From an uncultured Agathobacter sp. (GTDB lineage: Bacteria > Bacillota > Clostridia > Lachnospirales > Lachnospiraceae), in the NCBI GenBank assembly GCA_934359755.1, contig CAKRLV010000001.1, forward strand, positions 151,716-215,715: 64,000 bases of DNA. The letters are read 5' to 3'. Below the pieces are notes generated by a model that worked only from the letters and a program-made list of their open reading frames with translations, was not told where the DNA came from and did no database searches. The position numbers were made by a program, and so were the translations under genes. The first letter of the stretch is position 1. Each line of letters starts with the position of its first letter. Of the stretch, positions 24,657-33,760 are shown piece after piece.

Positions 24657-25884
24657 AGTTATAGTGGTAGGAGGCGGTGCAGCCGGAATGATGGCAGCCT
24701 ATCAGGCAGCGCAAAACGGAAATAGTGTCACCTTAATAGAAAAAAACGAAAAATTAGGAAAGAAAATTTATATAACAGGAAAAGGTAGATGTAACTTAAC
24801 TAATGCAAGCGACATAGAAGTCCTTTTTAATAATGTTATGACCAACCGTAAATTTTTATATAGTGCATTCTATACATTTGACAACAATAAAACGATTGAA
24901 TTTTTTGAAAATAATGGAATGCCTATCAAGATTGAACGCGGAAACAGAGTTTTTCCTGTATCAGACCATTCGTCAGATGTCATAGCTGCATTATCTAGAG
25001 CGTTAAGAGAATCAAAAGTCGAAATAATGCTTAAGACAAATGTCACTGAACTAATTATTACAGATGACAAAGCTTGTGGTGTTGTAATAAATGACAAAAA
25101 GAAACTAGAATGTGACGATGTAATAATTGCAACTGGCGGACTTTCATATTCTTCGACCGGATCAACTGGTGATGGTTACAGATTTGCGGCTGATTCAGGA
25201 CATAATGTTACCAAATGTGAACCTGCGCTTGTGCCAATGAATATCAAAGAACAATGGGTTAAAGATTTACAGGGATTATCTCTGCGCAATGTAAATGTTA
25301 AAATTACAAATGGCAGAAAAAAACTTTTTGACGAAATGGGAGAGATGTTATTTACTCATTTCGGAATTAGTGGTCCTTTAATATTGTCCGCAAGTTCAAT
25401 GATCAATCGTAAATATTGTAATGATAATTTGCAAATATTTATAGATTTAAAGCCAGCTTTGGATTTTGAACAACTTGATAAGAGAATCCTTCGTGATTTC
25501 GATGAAGAACTAAATAGACAATTTAAAAATTCACTCAATAAACTTCTTCCGGCAAAAATGGTTCCTGTAATTGTAAAATTAAGTAAGATAGACCCAGACA
25601 AGCAGGTAAATGCAATTTCAAAAGAAGAGAGGCATAATCTTGTTACATTACTCAAAAATCTTCTAATAACATTTAACGGTTTCAGAGGATGGAATGAGGC
25701 GATAATAACAAGAGGTGGTGTTTCAGTTAAAGATATTAATCCATCAACAATGCAATCAAAGATTGTCAATAACTTATATTACTGTGGTGAAGTTTTAGAT
25801 ATAGATGCACTTACCGGCGGATATAACCTTCAAATAGCCTGGTCGACAGGTTTTCTTGCAGGTGATAGTATAAATAACAAATAA
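24649..25884 (+). CDS. HI0933/YhiN-family flavoprotein
   Basis: NAD(P)/FAD-dependent oxidoreductase of the HI0933 family, whose biological substrate is not established. The N-terminal FAD-binding Rossmann motif VIVVGGGAAGMMAAYQAAQ, then KLGKKIYITGKGRCNLTN and the C-terminal GEVLDIDALTGGYNLQIAWSTG are the family hallmarks. The 411 residues are the usual size. ATG 24649 is favoured over 24643 because of the AAAGGATG spacing. It overlaps the RpiR gene end by 8 bases and precedes cmk by 11, a conserved clostridial order. Confidence 0.9.
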   Translation: MSKVIVVGGGAAGMMAAYQAAQNGNSVTLIEKNEKLGKKIYITGKGRCNLTNASDIEVLFNNVMTNRKFLYSAFYTFDNNKTIEFFENNGMPIKIERGNRVFPVSDHSSDVIAALSRALRESKVEIMLKTNVTELIITDDKACGVVINDKKKLECDDVIIATGGLSYSSTGSTGDGYRFAADSGHNVTKCEPALVPMNIKEQWVKDLQGLSLRNVNVKITNGRKKLFDEMGEMLFTHFGISGPLILSASSMINRKYCNDNLQIFIDLKPALDFEQLDKRILRDFDEELNRQFKNSLNKLLPAKMVPVIVKLSKIDPDKQVNAISKEERHNLVTLLKNLLITFNGFRGWNEAIITRGGVSVKDINPSTMQSKIVNNLYYCGEVLDIDALTGGYNLQIAWSTGFLAGDSINNK

Positions 25885-25895
25885 GGAGAATTAAA

Positions 25896-26564
25896 ATGAC
25901 AAATAATATAGCAATAGACGGACCAGCAGGAGCTGGAAAAAGCACAATAGCTAAGAAATTGGCAAAAGAATTAGGTTACATTTATGTAGATACAGGTGCT
26001 ATGTATCGTGCAATGGCATATCACTTTTTACAGAATAATATAGCCTCTGATAATGAATCGGAGATAGCAAAATCCTGCAAAAATGTTGATGTATCAATAA
26101 GTTATATAGATGGAGAACAGCAGGTATTGCTTAATGGACAGAACATAAGTGATAAAATAAGAAATGAAGAAGTTGGTAATATGGCTTCTGCTACAAGTGT
26201 CTATCCAGTTGTAAGAACTAAACTTGTAGAGTTGCAAGGACAGCTTGCTTCAAAAGAAAATGTAATAATGGACGGAAGAGATATTGGAACTGTGGTTCTT
26301 CCGAATGCTAATGTAAAAATATACCTTACAGCAAGTTCAAAAGTCCGCGCTAAGAGAAGATTTGATGAACTGACCGCTAAAGGAGAAGACTGTAATTTTG
26401 ATGATATCGAAAAAGATATCATTGATAGAGACTATAGGGATATGCACCGTGAGACATCTCCTTTAAAACAGGCAGATGACGCAATATTACTGGATACATC
26501 AGATATGGATATTGATCAGGTAGTATCTAGAATGAAAGAAATAATTGAGACTACTGATAAATAA
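25896..26564 (+). CDS. cmk: Cytidylate kinase
   Basis: Phosphorylates CMP/dCMP with ATP for nucleotide recycling. The 222 residues have the P-loop GPAGAGKSTIAKKLAKEL, YVDTGAMYRAM, and the CMP-binding/catalytic DGRDIGTVVLPNA motif followed by RAKRRFDEL. RBS AAGGAG precedes the ATG. It sits between the HI0933 gene and ispH. Confidence 0.96.
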   Translation: MTNNIAIDGPAGAGKSTIAKKLAKELGYIYVDTGAMYRAMAYHFLQNNIASDNESEIAKSCKNVDVSISYIDGEQQVLLNGQNISDKIRNEEVGNMASATSVYPVVRTKLVELQGQLASKENVIMDGRDIGTVVLPNANVKIYLTASSKVRAKRRFDELTAKGEDCNFDDIEKDIIDRDYRDMHRETSPLKQADDAILLDTSDMDIDQVVSRMKEIIETTDK

Positions 26565-26611
26565 ATATTTTAACTGCTATTACAGCATTTTAGGTAAATA
26601 TTGAGGTAAAA

Positions 26612-27469
26612 ATGAACGTACAAGTTGCAAAGAGTGCAGGATTTTGCTTTGGCGTAAAAAGAGCAGTAAATCTTGTCTACGATGAAATAACCAAAGAAAA
26701 TAATAAACCTATATACACATATGGACCAATCATTCATAATGATGAAGTCGTAAAGGATATGGAGAAAAATGGAGTTATTGTAATAAAATCCCTTGACGAG
26801 CTTGCAAGTCACACTAAAGGAATTATTATAATACGTTCACATGGCATAAGCCGCAAAGAGTATGAAATAATAGAAAATTCAGGCTATACAATTAAAGATG
26901 CAACATGTCCATTTGTAAAGAAAATTCATACACTTGCCCAAAAGCATACGTCCGAAGGAGAGTATCTGATAATAATCGGTAATTCTACCCATCCTGAGGT
27001 TCAGGGAATAAAAGGATGGGTTGTTGGAGATATGGTTTCTGTGGTTGGAAATGTGAATGATATAGAAAATCTTGACATTCCAGAAACAAAAAAGGTATGT
27101 ATAGTATCGCAAACGACATTTAACTACAATAAATTTCAAGAATTAGTTGAAATTATTGCTAAAAAAGGTTATGATATAAATGTTTTAAATACAATTTGTA
27201 ATGCAACTGAAGAACGTCAGACCGAGGCACGTCAGATTGCTTCTGAATCGGATGCTATGATTGTTATCGGGGATAGTAACAGTTCTAATACACAAAAGTT
27301 ATTTGAAATATGCAAAAAAGAATGTGAAAATACTTACTATATACAAACGAATAGAGATATGGATTATGATAAAATCAAATCTGTCAATAACGTAGGTATT
27401 ACCGCAGGGGCTTCAACGCCAAATAATATTATTGAGGAGGTTTCAAAGAATGTCAGAAATGAGCTTTGA
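26612..27469 (+). CDS. ispH: 4-hydroxy-3-methylbut-2-enyl diphosphate reductase
   Basis: Final step of the MEP pathway, making IPP and DMAPP. The three cluster ligands are seen at Cys12 (AGFCFGVKRAV), Cys99 (ATCPFVKKIH) and Cys196 (TICNATEERQ). Active-site IIHN, RSHGISR, STHPEVQGI and GASTPNNIIEEV are also present. The 285 residues are the short stand-alone length; many clostridia fuse an S1 protein to its C-terminus. Here the S1 gene instead starts 20 bases before the ispH stop, in another frame. Confidence 0.96.
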   Translation: MNVQVAKSAGFCFGVKRAVNLVYDEITKENNKPIYTYGPIIHNDEVVKDMEKNGVIVIKSLDELASHTKGIIIIRSHGISRKEYEIIENSGYTIKDATCPFVKKIHTLAQKHTSEGEYLIIIGNSTHPEVQGIKGWVVGDMVSVVGNVNDIENLDIPETKKVCIVSQTTFNYNKFQELVEIIAKKGYDINVLNTICNATEERQTEARQIASESDAMIVIGDSNSSNTQKLFEICKKECENTYYIQTNRDMDYDKIKSVNNVGITAGASTPNNIIEEVSKNVRNEL

Positions 27470-28568
27470 ACAAATGCTAGATGCATACGAAAAAACAATA
27501 AGAAATGGAGAAGTGGTTGAAGGTACCGTTATTGATGTTAAACCAGACGAGATTATCTTAAACATTGGATATAAATCAGACGGAATTATTACACGTAATG
27601 AATATACAAACGAACCAAACGTTGACCTTACAACCATAGTTAATGTAGGAGATACATTAGAAGCCAAAGTCATCAAAGTAAACGATGGCGAAGGACAGGT
27701 TTCTCTTTCTTATAAGAGACTTGCTGCTGAAAAAGGAAGCAAGAGATTAGAGGAAGCTTTCGAGAACAAGGAAGTATTAAAGGCAAAGGTATCACAGATT
27801 CTTGCAGGTGGTGTATGTGTTATTATCGATGAGACAAGGGTGTTTATTCCTGCAAGCCTTGTATCAGATACTTTTGAAAAGGATCTCAACAAATTCAAAG
27901 ATCAGGAAATCGAATTTGTAATCACAGAGTTTGATCCTCGTAAGAGAAGAATCATTGGAAACAGAAAGACATTATTAGTAGCTAAGAAAGCTGAAGCACA
28001 GAAAGAATTATTATCAAAGATTTCTGTTGGCGATGTTATCACTGGTACAATCAAGAATATCACAGATTTCGGTGCATTTGTTGATTTAGGTGGAGTTGAT
28101 GGACTCCTTCATATCTCTGAGATGTCTTGGGGACGTGTTGAGAATCCTAAGAAAGTTTTCACTGTTGGACAAGAAGTTAAAGTATTTATTAAGAGCATTA
28201 GCGATTCAAAGATTGCACTCAGCATGAAATTTGATGATGAGAATCCTTGGAATGGTGCATCTGAGAAATATGCTGTTGGAAATGTTGTAACTGGTAAAGT
28301 TGCAAGAATGACAGACTTTGGTGCATTCGTTGAGTTAGCTCCAGGAGTAGATGCATTACTTCATGTATCACAGATTTCAAGAGATCATGTTGAAAAGCCA
28401 GCTGATGTTCTTAAAGTTGGACAGGAAGTTGAAGCAAAGATTGTTGATTTCAACGAAGACGAGAAGAAGATTAGCTTAAGTATTAAGGCATTAACAGCAC
28501 CAGAAGAAGACAATAATGATTCAGATGTTGCAGATGTAAATATCGACGAGTTAGCTTCAGAGGAATAA
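27450..28568 (+). CDS. rpsA: 30S ribosomal protein S1-like RNA-binding protein
   Basis: The 372 residues form four S1 domains (about 15-90, 105-170, 190-260, 275-345), each with the OB-fold consensus, such as GTIKNITDFGAFVDLGGVDG and GKVARMTDFGAFVELAPGVD. An acidic tail follows. It is probably the S1-like protein that helps mRNA binding on the 30S, or a general RNA-binding protein; Firmicute S1 homologues are not all equivalent to E. coli S1. The frame extends to 27432, but ATG 27450 follows GAGGAGG. It overlaps ispH by 20 bases. Confidence 0.88.
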   Translation: MSEMSFEQMLDAYEKTIRNGEVVEGTVIDVKPDEIILNIGYKSDGIITRNEYTNEPNVDLTTIVNVGDTLEAKVIKVNDGEGQVSLSYKRLAAEKGSKRLEEAFENKEVLKAKVSQILAGGVCVIIDETRVFIPASLVSDTFEKDLNKFKDQEIEFVITEFDPRKRRIIGNRKTLLVAKKAEAQKELLSKISVGDVITGTIKNITDFGAFVDLGGVDGLLHISEMSWGRVENPKKVFTVGQEVKVFIKSISDSKIALSMKFDDENPWNGASEKYAVGNVVTGKVARMTDFGAFVELAPGVDALLHVSQISRDHVEKPADVLKVGQEVEAKIVDFNEDEKKISLSIKALTAPEEDNNDSDVADVNIDELASEE

Positions 28569-28584
28569 TATTCAGATATTATAT

Positions 28585-28613
28585 GGGAGCTGTCATAAGA
28601 CAGTTCCCTATTT
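28585..28613 (+). terminator. Intrinsic terminator after the S1 gene
   Basis: GGGAGCTGTC pairs with GACAGTTCCC around ATAA, followed by TATTTT. Confidence 0.85.
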
Positions 28614-28665
28614 TCAACCCAACTGTCCTAGTACTATTTTGCTATATTTTATTGGAGGTCTTTAC

Positions 28666-29457
28666 ATGTTCGATAAATATGATGAATTTAAAAAAGATGT
28701 TTTAAAACTGACAAAAATAGATTTAAACTTCTATAAAGAAAAACAGATGCGCCGTAGGATAGATACATTGGCAAATAAGAATGGTGCTTCATCTTACGCC
28801 GAGTATACGGATATGCTCAAAAAAGATAAGACAAAATTTGAACAGTTTGTAAATTTTCTTACTATAAATGTCTCAGAGTTCTACAGAAATACTGACCAGT
28901 GGAAACTTATGGATGAACAAACGATACCAAAGCTTCTAAAAGAACAGCGTAAACCAATTAAAATCTGGTCGGCTGCTTGTTCGACAGGAGATGAACCATA
29001 TTCCCTTGCTATGGCATTTTCAAAGCATGTTCCTCTTTCGGATATCAGAATTCTTGCTACAGATATTGATAAAAAGGTAATTGAACACGCTAAAGTAGGT
29101 TTATACTCTGAAAAGAGTATTGCCAATGTTCCTGACGATTTAAAAAAGAAATATTTCACTAAAATCGGAAGTTCATATCAGATTGCTGATGAAATCAAAA
29201 GATGTGTAACCTTTAAAGAACATAATCTTCTAAAAGATACATATCCAACTGACTATGATCTGATTCTATGTAGAAATGTAGTTATATATTTCACCGACGA
29301 TGCCAAGGACATGATTTATGATAAATTTTATAAGTCACTTAAAAATCATGGAGTATTATTTATCGGAAGTACAGAACAAATTACAAATTATCGTGAGATT
29401 GGATTTAAGAGAATGAGTAGTTTCTACTTTGAAAAAGATTTGGATAATCCACAATAA
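28666..29457 (+). CDS. cheR: CheR-type protein-glutamate methyltransferase
   Basis: Transfers methyl groups from SAM to glutamates on chemoreceptors. The 263 residues show the CheR N-terminal helical domain with MRRRIDTLA. The methyltransferase domain contains NVSEFYRN, IWSAACSTGDEPYSLAMAF, ATDIDKKVIEHAK and DLILCRNVVIYFTDD. Start ATG 28666 follows GGAGG; the frame is open upstream to 28639. TGCTATATT (extended -10-like) lies at 28641-28648. No other chemotaxis gene is nearby, so its receptors are unknown. Its stop sits at the edge of the terminator. Confidence 0.93.
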   Translation: MFDKYDEFKKDVLKLTKIDLNFYKEKQMRRRIDTLANKNGASSYAEYTDMLKKDKTKFEQFVNFLTINVSEFYRNTDQWKLMDEQTIPKLLKEQRKPIKIWSAACSTGDEPYSLAMAFSKHVPLSDIRILATDIDKKVIEHAKVGLYSEKSIANVPDDLKKKYFTKIGSSYQIADEIKRCVTFKEHNLLKDTYPTDYDLILCRNVVIYFTDDAKDMIYDKFYKSLKNHGVLFIGSTEQITNYREIGFKRMSSFYFEKDLDNPQ

Positions 29458-29483
29458 AACTGCGCTTAATGCGCAGTTTTTTT
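29456..29483. terminator. Bidirectional terminator shared by cheR and yprB-like gene
   Basis: AAAACTGCGC pairs with GCGCAGTTTT around TTAAT, with A's on one side and T's on the other. The last codons and stop of the - strand gene lie inside the stem. Confidence 0.9.
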
Positions 29484-30578
29484 AGATATACGTATACGTT
29501 TAAAAATATGGTCAACATATCGCCTTAGCATTATATCTGATTCACAAAAATCATCCGTAAGTTCGAAGTAACTGAATTTATCCTTGTAATCATTTTTGAA
29601 TTCAGGATTCATAATAGATATATATTGAATCAGGAATTTGCCAGACTTTCTATTATAACAATTATAAGCTCTGCATTTTTCTTTGTAATCTTTATCTACA
29701 TACGCAGCAACACTTTTATGTATTGCTATATCCTCATCCGGAAGATAATAATAATCTTTATAATTTGAATAAAAATACTTAAGTTCACCCTCATAGACTG
29801 GCATGCGGATCGTCGTAATATCTTTATTGAAGGAGATATAATATTCATCAAAACGTCCCGAAACTCTCTTTGGAAGATTATAATCATTCTTTAAAGTAAT
29901 GAAAAATTCCAGCTTTTCCTCTTTATCTATTGAAATATATGGTCGAATTGCAGTCTCCGTGATAGCATATTGTCCATTCATAAGTTCTACATAGGAAAGA
30001 ACCGGAATAAGTTCCTTCATACCAAGAACATCCTCATAATTATGTAAAAGTAAAAGGCTTAATAATTCTTCATCCTTATTTTTGACATAATCATAATATA
30101 TATTTATAAGATCCCCTCCAGTATATTTATCATCTCTTGATATATCTAGAAATTTCTCGATTGTTTTCTGTTTGTAATTCTCAAGCTTTAAAAGTGGCTT
30201 GATTTCAGAGATTGACTTAAAAATATCAAGATATTCATAATTCTTAAGATTCTCGTCTAGATTATATTCATTGCATTTAGCTTTAATAAATGGAATATCA
30301 AAACCAACTCCATTAAATGAAATTATAGTATCATATTGCTTCAAAATTTCCAAAAAGGCAATAAGAACCAGCTTTTCTTCCGATGGACTTTCAGCCAAAA
30401 ATTGATCTATACATATATATCGTCCGCGTTTTCTGGCACATCCAATCAAATATATACTGGAACTCACAGGAGAGAATCCTGTTGTCTCGATATCAAAAAA
30501 TATTGAATGTTCGTCAAATAATTTATCCGTCAGAATATCCTGTTTAATATAAAGTTCTTCTTTATGGGTTGTTTTCAT
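29466..30578 (-). CDS. RNase H-like (YprB-type) exonuclease-fold protein
   Basis: A 370-residue protein whose N-terminal half is a DEDD-type exonuclease fold. It has FFDIETTGFSPVSSSIYLIG (first two acidic ligands), IISFNGVGFDIPFIKAKC, and HNYEDVLGMKELI, the C-terminal D-containing motif. It matches the YprB ribonuclease H-like family; the physiological substrate is not known. The C-terminal ~150 residues are a divergent, Tyr/Asp-rich region. An AGGTGA site precedes the ATG. The gene is divergent from rnfC. Confidence 0.85.
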   Translation of the reverse strand: MKTTHKEELYIKQDILTDKLFDEHSIFFDIETTGFSPVSSSIYLIGCARKRGRYICIDQFLAESPSEEKLVLIAFLEILKQYDTIISFNGVGFDIPFIKAKCNEYNLDENLKNYEYLDIFKSISEIKPLLKLENYKQKTIEKFLDISRDDKYTGGDLINIYYDYVKNKDEELLSLLLLHNYEDVLGMKELIPVLSYVELMNGQYAITETAIRPYISIDKEEKLEFFITLKNDYNLPKRVSGRFDEYYISFNKDITTIRMPVYEGELKYFYSNYKDYYYLPDEDIAIHKSVAAYVDKDYKEKCRAYNCYNRKSGKFLIQYISIMNPEFKNDYKDKFSYFELTDDFCESDIMLRRYVDHIFKRIRISKKTAH

Positions 30579-30619
30579 AAAATCACCTGCAAATATCTTT
30601 ATAATATGTAACCATTTTT

Positions 30620-30648
30620 ATTATATCATTACACTTTACATTCGTCAC
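30620..30648 (-). promoter_or_regulatory. Promoter of the yprB-like gene
   Basis: Read on the - strand: GTGACG (30648-30643), a 17-base spacer ending TGA, and TATAAT (30625-30620), an extended -10. Confidence 0.75.
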
Positions 30649-30682
30649 GTTTATATTGTAATTGAGAAAATTAGTTAAAATC

Positions 30683-30715
30683 GTTGATGTCCACATTGCT
30701 AGTTGTGATATCAAC
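30683..30715. repeat. Inverted repeat between yprB-like gene and rnfC
   Basis: GTTGATGTCCACA (30683-30695) is nearly complementary to TGTGATATCAAC (30704-30715) with one bulge and one mismatch. It lies between the divergent promoters and could be an operator; no regulator is identified. Confidence 0.45.
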
Positions 30716-30774
30716 AAATAAATATAAAGTACTAAAAAAAATACAATATAAACTATCATTAAAAATGTATAAAG

Positions 30775-30783
30775 TGTTATAAT
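30775..30783 (+). promoter_or_regulatory. Extended -10 promoter of the rnf operon
   Basis: TGTTATAAT is a perfect extended -10; no -35 of note lies 16-18 bases upstream. A start near 30790 gives a 60-base leader before rnfC. Confidence 0.65.
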
Positions 30784-30849
30784 TAAACATAAATATACAT
30801 AATTAATTTCATTGATTATGCAAAATATACAAGAAAGAGGGGCACAAAC

Positions 30850-32178
30850 ATGGGTTTAAGAACATTTGTTGGTGGCGTGCATCCATATGAAGGCAAGGAA
30901 CTTGCTAAAGATGCACCAATTAAAGAAATTTTACCCAAGGGTGAACTTGTTTATCCAGTATCTCAACATATTGGAGCACCAGCTACTCCAATTGTAGCTA
31001 AAGGAGATACCGTTTTAAAAGGACAGAAGATTGCAGAAGCAGGCGGATTTGTTTCATCGCCAATATATTCATCTGTTTCAGGAACGGTCAAAGCAATTGA
31101 GAAGCGACGTGTTGCAGTCGGAGATATGGTAGACTGTATCGTTATTGAGAACGATGGTGAATTTAAGGAAGTTGAATATGAGAAAACAGAAGACGTCTCA
31201 AAACTTTCTAAAGAGGAGATAATTAACAAAGTAAAAGAGGCCGGTGTAGTTGGTATGGGTGGTGCAGGATTTCCTACTCATGTCAAATTATCACCAAAGG
31301 AACCAGATAAGATTGAATACATTATTGCTAACTGTGCAGAATGTGAGCCATATCTTACTGCAGATTACAGAAGGATGCTTGAGAATCCAGACGAACTTGT
31401 TGCTGGAATGAAAATCATTCTTCAGTTGTTTGACAATGCAAAGGCTATATTTGGAATTGAGAATAATAAACCTGATTGTATTGATAAACTCAAAGAATTG
31501 ACTAAAGATGAACCGCGTATGGAAGTATGTGAATTACTCACAAAGTATCCACAGGGCGGTGAGAGACAATTAATATACGCTACAACCGGAAGAGCTATTA
31601 ACTCTAAAATGTTACCAGCTGATGCGGGATGTATAGTTGATAATGTTGAAACTATTATTGCTATTTATAATGCAGTTAAAAATGGAATTCCTGTTATGAA
31701 AAGAGTATCAACAGTTACAGGTGATGCCATAACCAATCCATCGAACTTTTTATACAGCATCGGAACTTCCTACAAAGAGCTTGTAGAAGCTGCTGGTGGT
31801 TTTAAGGATGATTGTACACCTGAGAAAATTATATCCGGTGGTCCTATGATGGGATTTTCGATGTTTAGTCTTGATATTCCTACAACCAAGACATCTTCAT
31901 CAATTCTTTGTCTTAAAAAAGATGAAGTCTCAGCATCTGAACCAATTGCGTGTATAAACTGTGGACGTTGTGTTGAAGCATGTCCAGAACAGTTAATACC
32001 AAGCAGACTTATGAAGTTTAGTGAGAGAGGTCTTATGAAAGACTTTGAGGACTGGCATGGACTTGAATGTATCGAATGTGGAAGCTGCTCATATGTATGT
32101 CCATCAAGACGCCAGGTAGCCCAGTCTGTGAAGACTATGAAGAAACTTGTTCTTGCAGAAAAGAGAAAACAAAAATAA
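30850..32178 (+). CDS. rnfC: Rnf complex subunit RnfC
   Basis: Peripheral NADH-side subunit of the ferredoxin:NAD+ oxidoreductase that pumps Na+ or H+. The 442 residues comprise an N-terminal barrel/lipoyl-like region, the NADH/FMN-binding VVGMGGAGFPTHVK motif and IANCAECEPYLTADYRRM. Two ferredoxin clusters start at Cys368 (CINCGRCVEACPEQLIP) and Cys407 (CIECGSCSYVCPSRRQV). First gene of the CDGEAB operon, with its own extended -10 promoter. Confidence 0.96.
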   Translation: MGLRTFVGGVHPYEGKELAKDAPIKEILPKGELVYPVSQHIGAPATPIVAKGDTVLKGQKIAEAGGFVSSPIYSSVSGTVKAIEKRRVAVGDMVDCIVIENDGEFKEVEYEKTEDVSKLSKEEIINKVKEAGVVGMGGAGFPTHVKLSPKEPDKIEYIIANCAECEPYLTADYRRMLENPDELVAGMKIILQLFDNAKAIFGIENNKPDCIDKLKELTKDEPRMEVCELLTKYPQGGERQLIYATTGRAINSKMLPADAGCIVDNVETIIAIYNAVKNGIPVMKRVSTVTGDAITNPSNFLYSIGTSYKELVEAAGGFKDDCTPEKIISGGPMMGFSMFSLDIPTTKTSSSILCLKKDEVSASEPIACINCGRCVEACPEQLIPSRLMKFSERGLMKDFEDWHGLECIECGSCSYVCPSRRQVAQSVKTMKKLVLAEKRKQK

Positions 32179-32196
32179 AGAAAGAGGTGTATTACT

Positions 32197-33159
32197 GTGA
32201 GTGATTTATTCCATGTTTCATCATCACCACATGTACGTTCCAAAGTGACAACTGACCGTGTAATGCTTCTTGTTATTCTAGCATTAATGCCAGCTACATT
32301 TTTTGGAATTTACAATTTTGGTTTCAGAGCATTACTTTTAATTGTTGTAACAATATTAAGCTGCGTAGTTTCAGAATTTGTTTTTGACAAAATTGTACAT
32401 AAAAAGAATACAATTACAGATTTCAGTGCAGTAGTAACAGGACTTTTACTTGCTCTCAACTTACCAGCTGGTTTACCAATATGGGAAGCCATTATTGGTG
32501 GTGTATTCGCAATTATTATCGTTAAATGTCTGTTCGGTGGTCTTGGACAGAACTTTATGAATCCTGCACTCGGTGCAAGATGCTTTTTACTTATAGCATT
32601 TGCTGCTGATATGACTAACTTCAATGTTACAAAAGGTGGAGTAGATGTTTATACTGGTGCAACACCACTTGCGCTTATCAGAAATGAAGGATTGCAGAGC
32701 GTTAACGTAAAAGACATGCTTCTAGGTTTTACATCTGGAACTATCGGAGAGACTTCTGTAATAGCAATTTTAATCGGTGCTATTATTTTAATTCTTGCAG
32801 GTGTAATTGACTTAAAGATACCAGGAGCATATATCGTAACATTCGCTATATTTATGTTTATATTCGGAGCAGAAAGATTTGATATCAACTATGTAACAGC
32901 CCAGCTTTGTGGTGGCGGTCTTATGCTTGGAGCTTTCTTTATGGCAACTGACTATGTTACATCTCCAATCACACCTAAGGGCAAGATATTATTTGGAATC
33001 TGCTGTGGTCTGTTAACAGGTTTGTTCCGTTGCTTCGGCGCAAACGCAGAAGGAGTTTCTTTCTCAATTATTCTCAGCAATATTCTTGTTCCTATTATTG
33101 AGAAGATAACAGTTCCTAGAGCATTTGGAATGGTAAAGGAGGCAAAGAAGAATGAATAA
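32197..33159 (+). CDS. rnfD: Rnf complex subunit RnfD (flavinylated)
   Basis: Integral membrane subunit (320 residues, about 9 helices) that carries a covalent FMN. The attachment motif is visible as VYTGATPLALIR, with Thr156 as the predicted site. Other family blocks are GLLLALNLPAGLPIWEAIIG and NPALGARCFLL. Start is GTG 32197 after AAGAGGTG. It overlaps rnfG by 8 bases. ApbE encoded downstream on the other strand is the likely modifier. Confidence 0.95.
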   Translation: MSDLFHVSSSPHVRSKVTTDRVMLLVILALMPATFFGIYNFGFRALLLIVVTILSCVVSEFVFDKIVHKKNTITDFSAVVTGLLLALNLPAGLPIWEAIIGGVFAIIIVKCLFGGLGQNFMNPALGARCFLLIAFAADMTNFNVTKGGVDVYTGATPLALIRNEGLQSVNVKDMLLGFTSGTIGETSVIAILIGAIILILAGVIDLKIPGAYIVTFAIFMFIFGAERFDINYVTAQLCGGGLMLGAFFMATDYVTSPITPKGKILFGICCGLLTGLFRCFGANAEGVSFSIILSNILVPIIEKITVPRAFGMVKEAKKNE

Positions 33160-33760
33160 AAAGATTGTACATGACGCTTTGATTCTAACAGCATTCACTT
33201 TGGTTCTTGGATTAATTCTTGCTTTAGTTTATGGAATTACAAAAGATCCAATAGATAAAGCAAATGAAGATACAGCCAGAGCAGCTTATCAGGAAGTTTT
33301 TAATGATGCTAAGTCTTTTGAAGCATTAGATTATGACAAAGACGAAGCAGACAAAATTGTGTCTGATGGTGGATATAAAGATACTATTGATGATATTCAG
33401 ACAGCACTTGATGACAGTGGCAATACATTAGGTTATGTAATTACTGTTACTGCTAAGGACGGAAGCCAGGGAAGTATTACTTTTTCTGTAGGAATACAGA
33501 ATGATGGAACTGTAAATGGATATTCAATTACATCCATTTCAGAGACTCCAGGTCTTGGTATGAAAGCAGAAGAGGAAGAATTTTACAGCCAGTTCCAGAA
33601 TAAGCAGGTTGATTCATTTACTGTTGTAAAACAGACACCAGCCAATGACAATGAGATAGAAGCCATTACAGGATCTACAATTACATCTAAGGCAATGGCA
33701 AATGGTTGCAATGCCGCTATTCTTTACTTCCAGAGTAAATTACAGGGAGGTGCCAATTAA
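33152..33760 (+). CDS. rnfG: Rnf complex subunit RnfG (flavinylated)
   Basis: Single-helix membrane-anchored subunit with an extracytoplasmic FMN-binding domain. The 202 residues begin with one transmembrane helix (about 8-28), then GYVITVTAKDGSQGSITF and the attachment motif EAITGSTITSKAM. Thr176 is the predicted FMN site (TGST where SGAT is usual). Overlaps rnfD by 8 and rnfE by 1 base, so the genes are translationally coupled. Confidence 0.94.
   Translation: MNKKIVHDALILTAFTLVLGLILALVYGITKDPIDKANEDTARAAYQEVFNDAKSFEALDYDKDEADKIVSDGGYKDTIDDIQTALDDSGNTLGYVITVTAKDGSQGSITFSVGIQNDGTVNGYSITSISETPGLGMKAEEEEFYSQFQNKQVDSFTVVKQTPANDNEIEAITGSTITSKAMANGCNAAILYFQSKLQGGAN

Noticed and set aside
30683..30715. 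Firm call as Rex operator for rnf
   Set aside because: The half-site spacing does not fit the Rex consensus and only one arm resembles it.
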